Part shown: positions 25,808-34,374 of the stretch, one piece after another
How the letters are laid out: every line of letters starts with the position of its first letter
How positions within the stretch are numbered: position 1 is the stretch's first letter
Source of the DNA: Paucidesulfovibrio sp050251775
GTDB lineage: Bacteria; Desulfobacterota; Desulfovibrionia; Desulfovibrionales; Desulfovibrionaceae
Length of the DNA: 64,000 nucleotides
Reading direction: 5' to 3'
Assembly: GCA_050251775.1 (NCBI GenBank)
Contig: JBFWMD010000004.1
Span: 1 to 64,000, forward strand
Notes under the pieces: model-generated
Database searches by the model: none
What the model was told of the DNA's origin: nothing
Seen by the model: only the letters and a program-made list of their open reading frames with translations
Program-made: the position numbers and the translations under genes

Positions 25808-26410
25808 TCAGCTCCGCACAGCGAGGTAGGAACGGATTTCCCGCAGCCCGTCCACCTTGCGCAGCAGCGACTCCACATGGTGCTTCTGCTCTGTGGTATC
25901 CACCCGGCCCATGACCACGGCGCTGCGTTCCAGCACGCGCACGCGTACCTGTGCCGTGCCCATGTCCTCGTCCCCGTCCAGCTGGATCAGGATGCGCCGC
26001 GCCAGTTCGCGGTCCGCCTCGGGGTCACGCTGGGCCGCTGGAGTGGGGCGGAAGAACGAACAGGTCAGCCGCCGCACGCCCGACACCTGCCGGGCGGTCA
26101 GCCGCGCGCGTTCCGCTTCGTGCTTGTTCGGAAAGACGCCCACGAGGAAAAGATGTCCGTCCATGGCGATGGGCGCGAGGCTTACGTAGCGCACGCCCTT
26201 GTCGTCAAGCTTTTGCCGCACGGCCTGTTCGATGTTCCGGTCTTCGGCGGAAACCCCGACGAAATCCACGCGGGAACGCGGCATGACCACGTCGCTGTAG
26301 TCGTAGGCGGTTTTGGCCATGCCTGCGGCCTGGATCACGGGCATGGCCGCTGTGCCGCAGCCCGTGAGCAGGAGCGAGGCGAAGAGCAGAACAATGGCGG
26401 TGTGGCGCAT
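25808..26410 (-). CDS. BON-domain lipoprotein
   Basis: The 200-residue protein has a lipoprotein signal (lipobox LLTG-C near residue 18) and two BON-like segments. One lies around SAEDRNIEQAVRQKLDDKGV and the other around ARRILIQLDGDEDM, with VMGRVDTTEQKHHVESLLRKVDGL. BON proteins of the OsmY/DolP type act in the periplasm or at the outer membrane and support envelope integrity. GAGGGAG precedes the ATG. The gene is followed by the convergent terminator. Confidence 0.85.
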   Translation of the reverse strand: MRHTAIVLLFASLLLTGCGTAAMPVIQAAGMAKTAYDYSDVVMPRSRVDFVGVSAEDRNIEQAVRQKLDDKGVRYVSLAPIAMDGHLFLVGVFPNKHEAERARLTARQVSGVRRLTCSFFRPTPAAQRDPEADRELARRILIQLDGDEDMGTAQVRVRVLERSAVVMGRVDTTEQKHHVESLLRKVDGLREIRSYLAVRS

Positions 26411-26515
26411 AGGGTCTCCCTCATGGAACGGCCCCATGTTTCCAGGTCCGTCCATACGGCGGGAGACATTGCAAAAAACGAGGAGAAAAGGAAAAAAACA
26501 GTTATTTCAGATTGT

Positions 26516-28192
26516 TTACTCTTTTGACGGGGAAATATTTTCCGCAGGTCCCTGAATCAGCAGCAGATACGGCTGGTCCGCGATGAACTGCTCGTGGACC
26601 ACGCGCAGGGATGCGGGCCGGTCCTCCCAGCGCAGCCAATGCTTTTTCTTCATGATCAGGGCGACCTTGGGGTGCTCCTTGAGCAGCGTTTCCACTTCGG
26701 GGAGGTGCTTGGGAATTTCGAGGATGTTCTCCCCGGCGTAGTAGGTGAAAATGCCCGAGTAGATGTCGTAGGCCACGGGCGTGTAGCCCTGCCTGATGTA
26801 CTGGCCGAGCAGTTCGCCCTGTTCCCTGGGGCTCATGACGCTGTCCAGGGAGGGGACGGTGTACCGGGCCGCCACCTGGATCCAGAGCGTGACCCCGAGC
26901 AGCAGGCAGAGCAGCAGGGTCCGGGCGTCCTTGCGGCGCGCGGCCAGGAGCAGGCCCGCCGTGGCCAGCAGAGTCAGGCCCGTGGGCACGAGGCCCGTTA
27001 TTTCAGCGGGGAAGGGAATCAGTTGCTGCCCGAAAAGGAGCGCGATTCCCAGCAGGGCGAAGAACGCGGCAAAGGCCATCGCCAGCCGGTTGCGCCGCGC
27101 CGCGTCCCAGCGGAGCAGGCTCTGGGCCGTGAGGGCGGCCATGGGCGCGAACAGGGGCAGCACGTAGATGACCACCTTGCCGCTCAGGCAGGAGAGCAGC
27201 ACAAAGGCGGAAAGGGCGCTGATCCAAAGCCAGGTGCGGGCGCGCACGCGCGCGGAGTCGGCTTTGCGTTCGGCGCGAACCTCGCGCCAGAAGCTCCGGC
27301 GCAGCAGCAGGCCCACGGGCGCGGCGGCCAGGACCAGGGTCCAGGGCAGCCAGGTGGCCGGCAGCACGGCGAAGTAGTAGAAAAGGCCTTCCTTGTGGTG
27401 GAAGGTGTTGGTGGCACGCTTGAAGATCTGCTCCACGAACACGGTGCGCACGAAGTCACCGCCTTCCACAAGATAGGCAGCGAGAATCCAGGCCGAGGCC
27501 ACGACGGCGAAACAGCCCAGCCCGGCCAGAGTGCGCAGGGTCAGGAAGCGGCGCAGCTCGCCGCGCCATCCCAGGCAGGCCAGCAGGGTCAGCAGCGGGA
27601 AGAGCACGCCGAGCGGTCCCTTGACCAGCACGGCCAGTCCGCAGAGGGCGAATCCGCCCAGGACCCAGCGCGCGTCCTCGCGAGAATCCGGATCCAGATA
27701 TCCCCGGAAGAAGCAGGCCTCGGCCGCCACGGTCAGGGCCGCGAACATCAGGTCCATGCGCGAGTAGTGCAGGATGGCCGCGAAGAACAGGCTGGAGGCG
27801 CAGATCAGGGCCGTGGTCAGACAGGCGTCGCGCGAAAGCCGCACGGCGCGCGCCAGGGCGTAGGCCGCGAAGAGAAAGCCCAGGCCCGAGAGCGCCGCGC
27901 CCAGGAAGAACACCGCGGGCGGGTCCAGGGGCGTGATCTTGTCCAGCAGGGCCAGGAACCAGAAATAGACGGGCGGCTTGTCCGGGTAGGGCATGCCGTT
28001 GAGCGAGAGCACCACCCAGGTCCCGGCCCGGTGCATGTTCTCGTAGGCGTTGGCGTAGCGGACCTCGTCCGAGAACCAGAGCGCGCGCGTGCTGAAGAGA
28101 AAGGCGGTCTGGAGCAGGACGGCGGCGCTCATGGCCAGCCAGGGGTGCGCGCTGAGGCGGTCCCAGAGTTGTTCCCGGAGGGTGCGGGGCAT
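26516..28192 (-). CDS. ArnT/PMT-like glycosyltransferase (membrane)
   Basis: The 558-residue polytopic protein has the GT-C layout: a first periplasmic loop with the catalytic-type acidic pair WFSDEVRYA, then MPYPDKPPVYFWFL and about eleven further helices. It resembles 4-amino-4-deoxy-L-arabinose transferase (ArnT), which uses undecaprenyl-phosphate sugars to modify lipid A or proteins. The sugar and acceptor are unknown. A PAP2 phosphatase gene ends three bases before its start, which fits a lipid-carrier-based pathway. AAGGA lies seven bases upstream. Confidence 0.85.
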   Translation of the reverse strand: MPRTLREQLWDRLSAHPWLAMSAAVLLQTAFLFSTRALWFSDEVRYANAYENMHRAGTWVVLSLNGMPYPDKPPVYFWFLALLDKITPLDPPAVFFLGAALSGLGFLFAAYALARAVRLSRDACLTTALICASSLFFAAILHYSRMDLMFAALTVAAEACFFRGYLDPDSREDARWVLGGFALCGLAVLVKGPLGVLFPLLTLLACLGWRGELRRFLTLRTLAGLGCFAVVASAWILAAYLVEGGDFVRTVFVEQIFKRATNTFHHKEGLFYYFAVLPATWLPWTLVLAAAPVGLLLRRSFWREVRAERKADSARVRARTWLWISALSAFVLLSCLSGKVVIYVLPLFAPMAALTAQSLLRWDAARRNRLAMAFAAFFALLGIALLFGQQLIPFPAEITGLVPTGLTLLATAGLLLAARRKDARTLLLCLLLGVTLWIQVAARYTVPSLDSVMSPREQGELLGQYIRQGYTPVAYDIYSGIFTYYAGENILEIPKHLPEVETLLKEHPKVALIMKKKHWLRWEDRPASLRVVHEQFIADQPYLLLIQGPAENISPSKE

Positions 28193-28195
28193 GGT

Positions 28196-28819
28196 CTATT
28201 CCTTGTGCGAAAAGAGATGAACGGCCAGACCGGCCACGCCGCCCAGGGCCCAGCCGAAGAACACGTCCGAGGGATGATGCCAGCCGAGATAGATGCGCGA
28301 GAAACCCAGCAGGGCCAGGAGCAGGCCCAGGCCCAGGGAGGGCAGTGCCCGGCCCATGCGCAGGCCCAGGGCCGTGCAGGTGGTGGCGGCCTCGGTGGTG
28401 TGGCCCGAGGGCAGGGAATGGTAGGATGGCCGGTTGGTCATGGTCTGGAAAAAGGGGTCCTCGCCGGGGCGGGGGCGACCGATGACGCTCTTGACCAGCC
28501 GGACCGTCAGCAGGGAGACGATCACCTGCACCGCGATCCAGACCAGGACAAAGCGCTTCAGGCCAGGCCGTTTTTCCCGCCAGGCCTTGATCAGCAGGTA
28601 AAGAAACACGCCATAGAAGGCCGGATTGACAGCGTCTGTGAGCACCTGGAACACGCTGGCCAGGTTCGGGTGGGCCTGCCGGTGCGCGCGGAAGAAAACG
28701 ATGACCGCCTGTTCGTCCCAGCCGAAGGCCACGGCGAGCACGGCCAGCACGGCCAGCAGGGGCGCGGACGCGAGCAGCCAGGACAACGGGCCGGATGCGG
28801 ACGAGCGGGGCAAACGCAT
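28196..28819 (-). CDS. PAP2-family membrane phosphatase
   Basis: The 207-residue protein has several membrane helices and all three PAP2 motifs: KSVIGRPRP, PSGHT and SRIYLGWHHPSDV. Such enzymes remove phosphate from undecaprenyl pyrophosphate, phosphatidylglycerol phosphate or lipid A. It is in an operon with the ArnT-like gene, so undecaprenyl or lipid A phosphate is the likelier target. The start lacks a strong SD. Confidence 0.9.
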   Translation of the reverse strand: MRLPRSSASGPLSWLLASAPLLAVLAVLAVAFGWDEQAVIVFFRAHRQAHPNLASVFQVLTDAVNPAFYGVFLYLLIKAWREKRPGLKRFVLVWIAVQVIVSLLTVRLVKSVIGRPRPGEDPFFQTMTNRPSYHSLPSGHTTEAATTCTALGLRMGRALPSLGLGLLLALLGFSRIYLGWHHPSDVFFGWALGGVAGLAVHLFSHKE

Positions 28820-28906
28820 GCAGGCGTTATAGGGGGAAAGGCCGGGTCTGGCAACCGTATCTCTGGCTGCCGTATGTCGACGCCACGGACTGGAAACGAA
28901 TCGCGG

Positions 28907-29107
28907 CTATTCCTCCGCGTCCTCGGGGTCCGCTTCGGGCAGGCGGGGCAGATAGCGGAGCATGACCTCGTCGGGCGCATTGAGCTCCCGCATTAGCGCT
29001 TTCAGCTTTTTGCCCTCGGGCTTCCAATACTTTTCGGCGTTGTCCGGGCAGGCAAAGGGAATGACCAGATCGCCGTGTTCATCCAGATAGGGTTTGTCGT
29101 GGGGCAT
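28907..29107 (-). CDS. Small hypothetical protein
   Basis: The product is a soluble, acidic protein of about 66 residues containing HGDLVIPFACPDNAEKYWKP and a C-terminal acidic tail. I do not recognise a family. The ATG at 29107 is chosen. A TTG six codons upstream is possible. Neither has a clear SD. It lies upstream of the PAP2–ArnT pair on the same strand. Confidence 0.55.
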   Translation of the reverse strand: MPHDKPYLDEHGDLVIPFACPDNAEKYWKPEGKKLKALMRELNAPDEVMLRYLPRLPEADPEDAEE

Positions 29108-29246
29108 GGCGATTTCTAGCCGCAAACCGCGTGCAAGGCAAGGCGGAGCGCTTGACAGTCCGCCCGGAAGACGGGAAACCGGGACAAAATCTGAAACGAT
29201 AATGCCGGACGGCCCGGAAGGGCGCTTCGGCCTTCAAGGAGCGTGC

Positions 29247-29876
29247 ATGAGCGTTGCGGGTCCTCTTCTGGCGGTGGCGGGCGTCCATCTGCTCTCCTGC
29301 ATGAGCCCCGGTCCCAATTTTCTGCTCAGCGTCCGGCGCGGCCTGGGCCATTCCCCGCACGTCCTGGCGCTGACCACGCTGGGCGTGGCCACCGGAACCA
29401 TGACCTGGACCCTGCTCGGGGTGCTTGGGTTCACCGCTGTGATCCTCGGCTCGCCCACGCTTTTTCTGGTGCTCAAATGCGTGGGCGGCGTGTACCTGGC
29501 CCGGCTGGGGGTTCTGGCCCTGCGTTCGGCCTGGCGCGGTCCGGCCGGAATGCCGCTCGCGGCGGGGACCCCGGCTCCGCCCCTGTCCGGGAGCAAGGCC
29601 TACCGCACGGGCCTGCTTACCTGCCTGTCCAACCCCAAGGCCGCCGCGTACTATCTGGCCCTGTTCACCACATTGCTCGGCCCGCAAACCCCGGATCAGG
29701 TCAAGTGGCTGCTTGTGCCCCTGCTGCCGATGATTTCGTTCGCGTTCTACACGCTGACCGCGCTGGCGCTTTCGCGCTTCCGGGGCGCGTACGCGCGCAT
29801 GGTCCGGGGCGTGGACGCCGTGTTCGGCGGGCTCATGCTGGCCCTGGGCGTGCGGATCTTTTTTGCCGGGGAATGA
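29247..29876 (+). CDS. LysE/RhtB-family amino acid exporter
   Basis: The 209-residue protein has about six membrane helices. It carries the family pattern near the N-terminus (SCMSPGPNFLLSVRRGLGHS) and LTCLSNPKAAAYYLALF in the middle, both typical of RhtB/LysE efflux proteins. These export amino acids such as homoserine, threonine or lysine. The substrate here is unknown. AAGGAG lies five bases before the ATG. Confidence 0.9.
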   Translation: MSVAGPLLAVAGVHLLSCMSPGPNFLLSVRRGLGHSPHVLALTTLGVATGTMTWTLLGVLGFTAVILGSPTLFLVLKCVGGVYLARLGVLALRSAWRGPAGMPLAAGTPAPPLSGSKAYRTGLLTCLSNPKAAAYYLALFTTLLGPQTPDQVKWLLVPLLPMISFAFYTLTALALSRFRGAYARMVRGVDAVFGGLMLALGVRIFFAGE

Positions 29877-29888
29877 GCCGGACGTGAC

Positions 29889-29914
29889 AACGCCCCGGAG
29901 GACCGGGGCGTTTT
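29889..29914. terminator. Terminator between convergent LysE and DUF115 genes
   Basis: AACGCCCCGG and CCGGGGCGTT form a perfect ten-base stem around a four-base loop, followed by T residues. Confidence 0.85.
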
Positions 29915-29948
29915 GTGTTGCTTTTCGGGCTTGCGCCGCGCAGGGGGA

Positions 29949-31730
29949 TCAGGCCGCGTCACGCCGGGATTCGGTTCCGGTGAGGCGGCGGTCCACTTCT
30001 TTGACCTTCTTGAGCACGTTGCGCACGATGCGCCGGAATTCGCCCAGGTCGCGCGGCTCGTAGCGGAATTTGGCCTTGGTCAGTCCGGCCAGATCCAGCG
30101 TTTCATTATAGAGATAGGGCAGGTAGAGCGGGTCCTGGTGGATGAACAGCGAGACCTGTTCCATGAGCCCGTGAATCTCGTGTTGATTGCGGCCCACCCT
30201 GCGGAAGAGTTTTTCCAGGCGTTTTTCCGCGCGGTGCAGGTTCGAGGTCCAGGAGTTGCTTTGGGGTTCGAACTGGAAATGGCGGTGGTAGGAGCGGCAG
30301 AGCGACAGTCGCTCCAGGAATCGTTGCAGGCTGCCTGGAGCCGAGGCCAGGGCGCCGTCCATGCGGGCCTCGTCCAGGGACAAGGGTCTGGCCCCCAGGA
30401 TGGGCGCGTATCCGCCGTAGAGATAGCTGATGTCAAAGGGTGTCTGGCGGATGTCGTCCTCCAGGTCGCGCTTGGCCGCGAGGTACTGCCGGGAGGTGAA
30501 GATTTCCTCGCCCTCCAGGTTGGTGATCCTGTTGTGCTGCTTTTCGTTGAAAACGATGTTGCGTCGGGCGTGGTGGCCTTCGGCGTGGGAGCCGGCGTCC
30601 TTCCAGGCGAAGTCCTGGCCCACCAGGGTGATGCGGGCCACGCCGCTCCAGCGCAGCAGGCGGATCAAAGTCAGGCTGACGTTGCCGCCCGCGTCGAGCA
30701 CCAGTTCGTTGTCCTTGAGCACAAAGGTGGCCATGCCGCCCATGGTCCAGAGCGGCAGGGTCGGTCCGGGGTAGGTCTCAATGACGCGCGGATCCACCTT
30801 GGTGGAATAGATCAGGGGAACATCACGCGCGGCCTGCATGTCCAGCCGCTTGTAGATGTTCATCATGTGGTCGTTGAAGTCCAGGGCCAGACAGAAGTGG
30901 GGCTTCAGGTCCAGGGCCTGGAGCGCGGGCAGGGTCTGGAGCGAGGTGGCGTAGAGCGCGTTGCCGGGGTTCCTGGCCAGCTGCGGCGCGAACTGGGCCA
31001 GGGACGGCCCCGCGCCGAGGATCACGGCGGAAAGCCCCTCGGCCACGCCGCGCAGTGGGGTCAGGCTGCCCTCGTCCATGGCCCGCCGGAAATTCTTGAG
31101 TTCGTTGCCGACCATGAGGTCCTGGCGGAACTTGAGGGTGTTCAGCTCCACGGAGAAGTTCTCCAGCCGGGCTTGGGCCTTTTTGCTCCAGATCGAGTAG
31201 AGTGCGGAGATCTGGCTGGAGGGCAGGTCCTGGCGCAGGTAGATGCGTCCGTAGATGAACTGGAGGTCCAGATTTTGGACCACCGTGGCGAGATGCTCCT
31301 CGCTGGGCGGCAGGAAGTGGAGCTTCTTGGCCTCGAAGGCCGGGCGGTAGTCGGTCTGGCCCAGGCAGCAGTATAGCTGCACCGGGTCCGGTTCCAGGAC
31401 CATGATCTTGTGGGAGAGGGGCGTGTTGGTGCAGAGGTGGTTCACGCCGTAGCCCAGGTTGCAGCCCACCACCAGGGTCGCGCCGGTGGCGGCCTTGTCC
31501 TGCGGAATCCAATCGCGGTAGAGCGGCGCGGGGGGCATGGATTCGAACATGCCCTTGCCCTCCGGCAGGTGGAGATCAAGCAGTCCCCATTTGTTGCTGA
31601 AGATTCGGGCCTCGGCGGCCTCGCGCAGCCTGGCGTCGTCCAGGGGCTGGGCGCGCAGCCAGTTGACGAGGGCCGGAGCGTAGTTATTCAGAGTTTCGAG
31701 GTTGCCGTCCAGATGGGGAAGCATCGTCAT
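29949..31730 (-). CDS. DUF115 / Maf-type (MptE-like domain) protein, probable flagellin glycosylation factor
   Basis: The 593-residue soluble protein has a central MptE-like Rossmann domain with AVILGAGPSLAQ and LTLVGQDFAWKDAGSHAEGH. These motifs are typical of the motility-associated factor (Maf, DUF115) family, members of which transfer nonulosonic acids to flagellin in Campylobacter, Helicobacter and Aeromonas. The function is family-based inference, and no flagellin or sugar-biosynthesis gene is in the window. AAAAGGA lies eight bases before the ATG at 31730. It is divergent from the cysteine synthase fusion gene. Confidence 0.8.
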   Translation of the reverse strand: MTMLPHLDGNLETLNNYAPALVNWLRAQPLDDARLREAAEARIFSNKWGLLDLHLPEGKGMFESMPPAPLYRDWIPQDKAATGATLVVGCNLGYGVNHLCTNTPLSHKIMVLEPDPVQLYCCLGQTDYRPAFEAKKLHFLPPSEEHLATVVQNLDLQFIYGRIYLRQDLPSSQISALYSIWSKKAQARLENFSVELNTLKFRQDLMVGNELKNFRRAMDEGSLTPLRGVAEGLSAVILGAGPSLAQFAPQLARNPGNALYATSLQTLPALQALDLKPHFCLALDFNDHMMNIYKRLDMQAARDVPLIYSTKVDPRVIETYPGPTLPLWTMGGMATFVLKDNELVLDAGGNVSLTLIRLLRWSGVARITLVGQDFAWKDAGSHAEGHHARRNIVFNEKQHNRITNLEGEEIFTSRQYLAAKRDLEDDIRQTPFDISYLYGGYAPILGARPLSLDEARMDGALASAPGSLQRFLERLSLCRSYHRHFQFEPQSNSWTSNLHRAEKRLEKLFRRVGRNQHEIHGLMEQVSLFIHQDPLYLPYLYNETLDLAGLTKAKFRYEPRDLGEFRRIVRNVLKKVKEVDRRLTGTESRRDAA

Positions 31731-31754
31731 GGTTCCGTCCTTTTTCGAGGTTGA

Positions 31755-31796
31755 CGCCCCTAAGCTGCAAGGATCGTGCAACCGCCTTGCAGGGCG
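31755..31796. promoter_or_regulatory. Inverted repeat between DUF115 and cysteine synthase fusion genes
   Basis: CTGCAAGG (31765-31772) and CCTTGCAG (31785-31792) are a perfect inverted repeat with twelve bases between them, extended by CGCC and GGCG outside. It may be an operator or an RNA hairpin in the leader of either gene. No T-run follows. Confidence 0.45.
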
Positions 31797-31858
31797 AAAC
31801 GAATTGCCGTACATCACAACCAACACAAACGCTTAAGCCTTGGAAAACGAGTTTGAAA

Positions 31859-34159
31859 ATGATCTACAAGGACGTTCTCTCGCGCATCGGCAACACTCCG
31901 CTCGTGGAAATCAACCGCCTCAACCCCTTCGCCCCGGGCGTCGGAATTCTGGCGAAAATCGAGTGCGTGAACCCCGGCGGTTCCATCAAGGACCGGGTGG
32001 CGTTGTGTATGATCGAGGCGGCGGAACGCTCCGGCGCCCTGACCAGGGAAAAGACCATCATCGAGGCCACCAGCGGCAACACCGGCATCGGTCTGGCCAT
32101 GGTTGCGGCGGTCAAGGGCTACAAGATCACCCTGCTCATGAGCGAGCGCGCCTCGGAAGAGCGCAAGATGATCGTCCAGGCCTTTGGCGCGGACATTTTG
32201 CTCACTCCCGGCCATCTCTCCACGGATGGGGCCATTGAAAAGGCCTACCGCATGGCCAGGGAGGAGCCGGACAAATATCTGCTCATGGACCAGTTCAACA
32301 ACACCGCGTCCATTGAGGCCCACTACCAGGGCACGGGGCTGGAGATCTGGGAGCAGACCGGCGGCGAGGTCACGCACGTGGTCGTGACCCTGGGAACCAC
32401 GGGAACCTGCATGGGCATCACCAAACGCATGCGGGAAATGAATCCCGACGTGTGCGTGGTGGCCGTGGAGCCCCATGCCGGGCACAAGATCCAGGGCCTC
32501 AAGAACATGCACGAATCCTACCCGCCGGGAATCTGGGACAAGAAGGCCCCGGATCGGGTCATGCGCATCGAGGACGACATCGCCTTTGACTATTGCCGCC
32601 GTCTGGCCCGGGAAGAGGGCATTCTGGCGGGCATGAGTTCGGGCGCGGCCCTGGCCGCCAGCGTTCGACTGGCCGAAGAACTGGCCGCCCAGGGGCGCGA
32701 GGCCAAAATCGTGACCATTTTCCCGGATTCGGGTGAGCGCTACCTCTCCACGCCGCTGTTCTCCCTGGCCGCGGCCAAGGGCCTCAAGCTGCACAACGCG
32801 GCCACGGGCCAGGACGCCACCATCGGCGGCACGGGCGCGCGCGGACTCTATGCCGTGGGTCCCAGCCTGGACCGGCCGGACGACATCGGCTCCTGGCGGC
32901 GGGCCGTGCTACTGGACGTGCTGGCGCGGGCCCTGGAGGAACGCGGCGCGCGGGTCACCTCGGCCATTGGCCTGGCCGACCTGGACGACCGCGCCCTGAC
33001 AGCGGCCCGGGCCGTGGGTCAGCGCCGCGAGGCATTCGCCCGGGAAGTGCGCGAGCGCATTGAAGAGCGCGCCCTGCGGCTCGGCATGCGTCCGGCCACG
33101 CTCTTTCCCCTGGCTTCGGACGCGCTGGAGCAGTGTCTGGCGCTGACCCGCAAGCTCACGGAAAAGGGACTTGCCTATGAGAAGCTGCGCAGCGTCTATT
33201 TCGACGTGCTGCGCGATGAGCGCTACGGGGCCATGGCTCTCCAGGACCCGGACAAGATTTCCGCTGGCAAGACCGTGGACCTGGACGACTACGTCAAGTC
33301 CAACCCGCTGGATTTCACCCTGCTCAAGCGCGCCAGCCTTCAGGATCTCAAGGAGGGCGAGGTGGTGGAGACGGCCTGGGGCAACGTGCGTCCGACCTGG
33401 TTCCTCCAGGTGGCCGCCGCCGGGCTCGACGCCCTGCCCTCGGTGGACGTGTTTTTGGCGGACGAGTCCCAGAGTTTTCCGCACCTGGAGAACCTGCGGG
33501 CGCTCTGGTCCGTGGCCGGGCGCGAGGTCCGGGCCTGGATGCTGGGCCAGCAGGCAGTGGCCGAGGACGGGCTGGACTTCGGCGATCTGCTGAAGGAGGC
33601 CGAGCATCCGCTGGCCTTGCGCATGTGGCTGCTTTCTGGCTCCTACCACAAGACCCTGACCGCCACCCGGCAGGGTGTGGCCATGTGGGCCAGGAACTGG
33701 CGGCGGGTGCAGGATGTGGCCGCGACCCTGGCCCTGGCCCAGTCCGCCCCTGGAGGCGACGTGCCCCAGCCCGCTGAGCAGGCCGTGTTCGATCTCAAGA
33801 GCGGGCTGGCCGAGGCCCTGGACAACGACTTCGGGCTGCACCGTTTCTGGACCGCATTGTTCAAATTCGCCAAGGACGTGCATCAGCTCGAAGCGGCGGG
33901 CCGGCTCACGGGCGCGGCGGCCAAGGCCTGCCTGCGCCAGCTTCGGGCCACGGACCGCGTGCTCGGCATTCTGGACGAGAACACCCTGCCCTTGTTGCTG
34001 GCGGATTTGCCGGAAGAGGTCCGCGCCCTGGTGGGCAAGCGGCAGGCCGCCCGCGATGCCAAGGACTTCGCCGCCTCCGACGCCCTGCGCGATGAACTGG
34101 CGGCCCAGGGCTACCGGGTCGAGGATTCGGCCAAGGGACCGCGCATCTTCCGGGCCTAG
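31859..34159 (+). CDS. Cysteine synthase fused to a degenerate cysteinyl-tRNA-synthetase-like domain
   Basis: The protein has 766 residues. Residues 1-305 are an apparently intact O-acetylserine sulfhydrylase: PLP lysine K44 in NPGGSIKDR, TSGNTG (71-76), GTTGT (179-183), PDSGERYLST. From about 325 to the end it aligns with CysRS: LYAVGPSLDRPDDIGSWRR corresponds to the HIGH region, then LADLDDRAL. TWFLQVAAAG replaces the WHIECSA zinc motif, SFPHLENL corresponds to FPHHENE, and SGSYHKTL follows. The C-terminus RQAARDAKDFAASDALRDEL is typical CysRS. HIGH reads DIGS, two zinc cysteines are valines and KMSKS is absent, so it should not charge tRNA. The ATG at 31859 follows GGAAAACGAG and gives the normal CysK N-terminus. 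Confidence 0.9.
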   Translation: MIYKDVLSRIGNTPLVEINRLNPFAPGVGILAKIECVNPGGSIKDRVALCMIEAAERSGALTREKTIIEATSGNTGIGLAMVAAVKGYKITLLMSERASEERKMIVQAFGADILLTPGHLSTDGAIEKAYRMAREEPDKYLLMDQFNNTASIEAHYQGTGLEIWEQTGGEVTHVVVTLGTTGTCMGITKRMREMNPDVCVVAVEPHAGHKIQGLKNMHESYPPGIWDKKAPDRVMRIEDDIAFDYCRRLAREEGILAGMSSGAALAASVRLAEELAAQGREAKIVTIFPDSGERYLSTPLFSLAAAKGLKLHNAATGQDATIGGTGARGLYAVGPSLDRPDDIGSWRRAVLLDVLARALEERGARVTSAIGLADLDDRALTAARAVGQRREAFAREVRERIEERALRLGMRPATLFPLASDALEQCLALTRKLTEKGLAYEKLRSVYFDVLRDERYGAMALQDPDKISAGKTVDLDDYVKSNPLDFTLLKRASLQDLKEGEVVETAWGNVRPTWFLQVAAAGLDALPSVDVFLADESQSFPHLENLRALWSVAGREVRAWMLGQQAVAEDGLDFGDLLKEAEHPLALRMWLLSGSYHKTLTATRQGVAMWARNWRRVQDVAATLALAQSAPGGDVPQPAEQAVFDLKSGLAEALDNDFGLHRFWTALFKFAKDVHQLEAAGRLTGAAAKACLRQLRATDRVLGILDENTLPLLLADLPEEVRALVGKRQAARDAKDFAASDALRDELAAQGYRVEDSAKGPRIFRA

Positions 34160-34206
34160 GCCACGCCGCTGGCGTCGCTCCCCGGCCGGGCCGGAACAAA
34201 ACATGG

Positions 34207-34243
34207 AAAAAGGGCGGAGCCTCGCGGCTCCGCCCTTTTTTTG
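34207..34243 (+). terminator. Strong intrinsic terminator after the cysteine synthase fusion
   Basis: GGGCGGAGCC and GGCTCCGCCC form a perfect stem around TCGC, with A residues before it and seven T after it. An almost identical terminator occurs at 35784-35815. Confidence 0.93.
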
Positions 34244-34308
34244 TGAAAAAAACTCCCTTTAGATGATTCGTTTCTTGGCTTTCCTGGATCGAATGGTCTT
34301 GCCCGCTT

Positions 34309-34336
34309 TATAATTCTTATGGTAACCTTATATTAT
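34309..34336 (+). promoter_or_regulatory. AT-rich promoter-like region of the secreted-protein cassette
   Basis: A perfect TATAAT (34309-34314) and a TATTAT (34331-34336) lie 40-65 bp before the start codon, in a conspicuously AT-rich stretch. No good -35 box is visible for either. Confidence 0.35.
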
Positions 34337-34374
34337 CTTAACTATCGAGCGCGAGGATGCGCAAAGGAGGACGC

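Noticed and set aside
31859..34159. Second, active cysteinyl-tRNA synthetase
   Set aside because: HIGH, KMSKS and the zinc cysteines are all missing, so annotation as cysS would be misleading.
34261..34330. Sigma-54 promoter before the secreted-protein cassette
   Set aside because: TGG and TTGC elements are present, but the spacing is three bases too long for a -24/-12 promoter.
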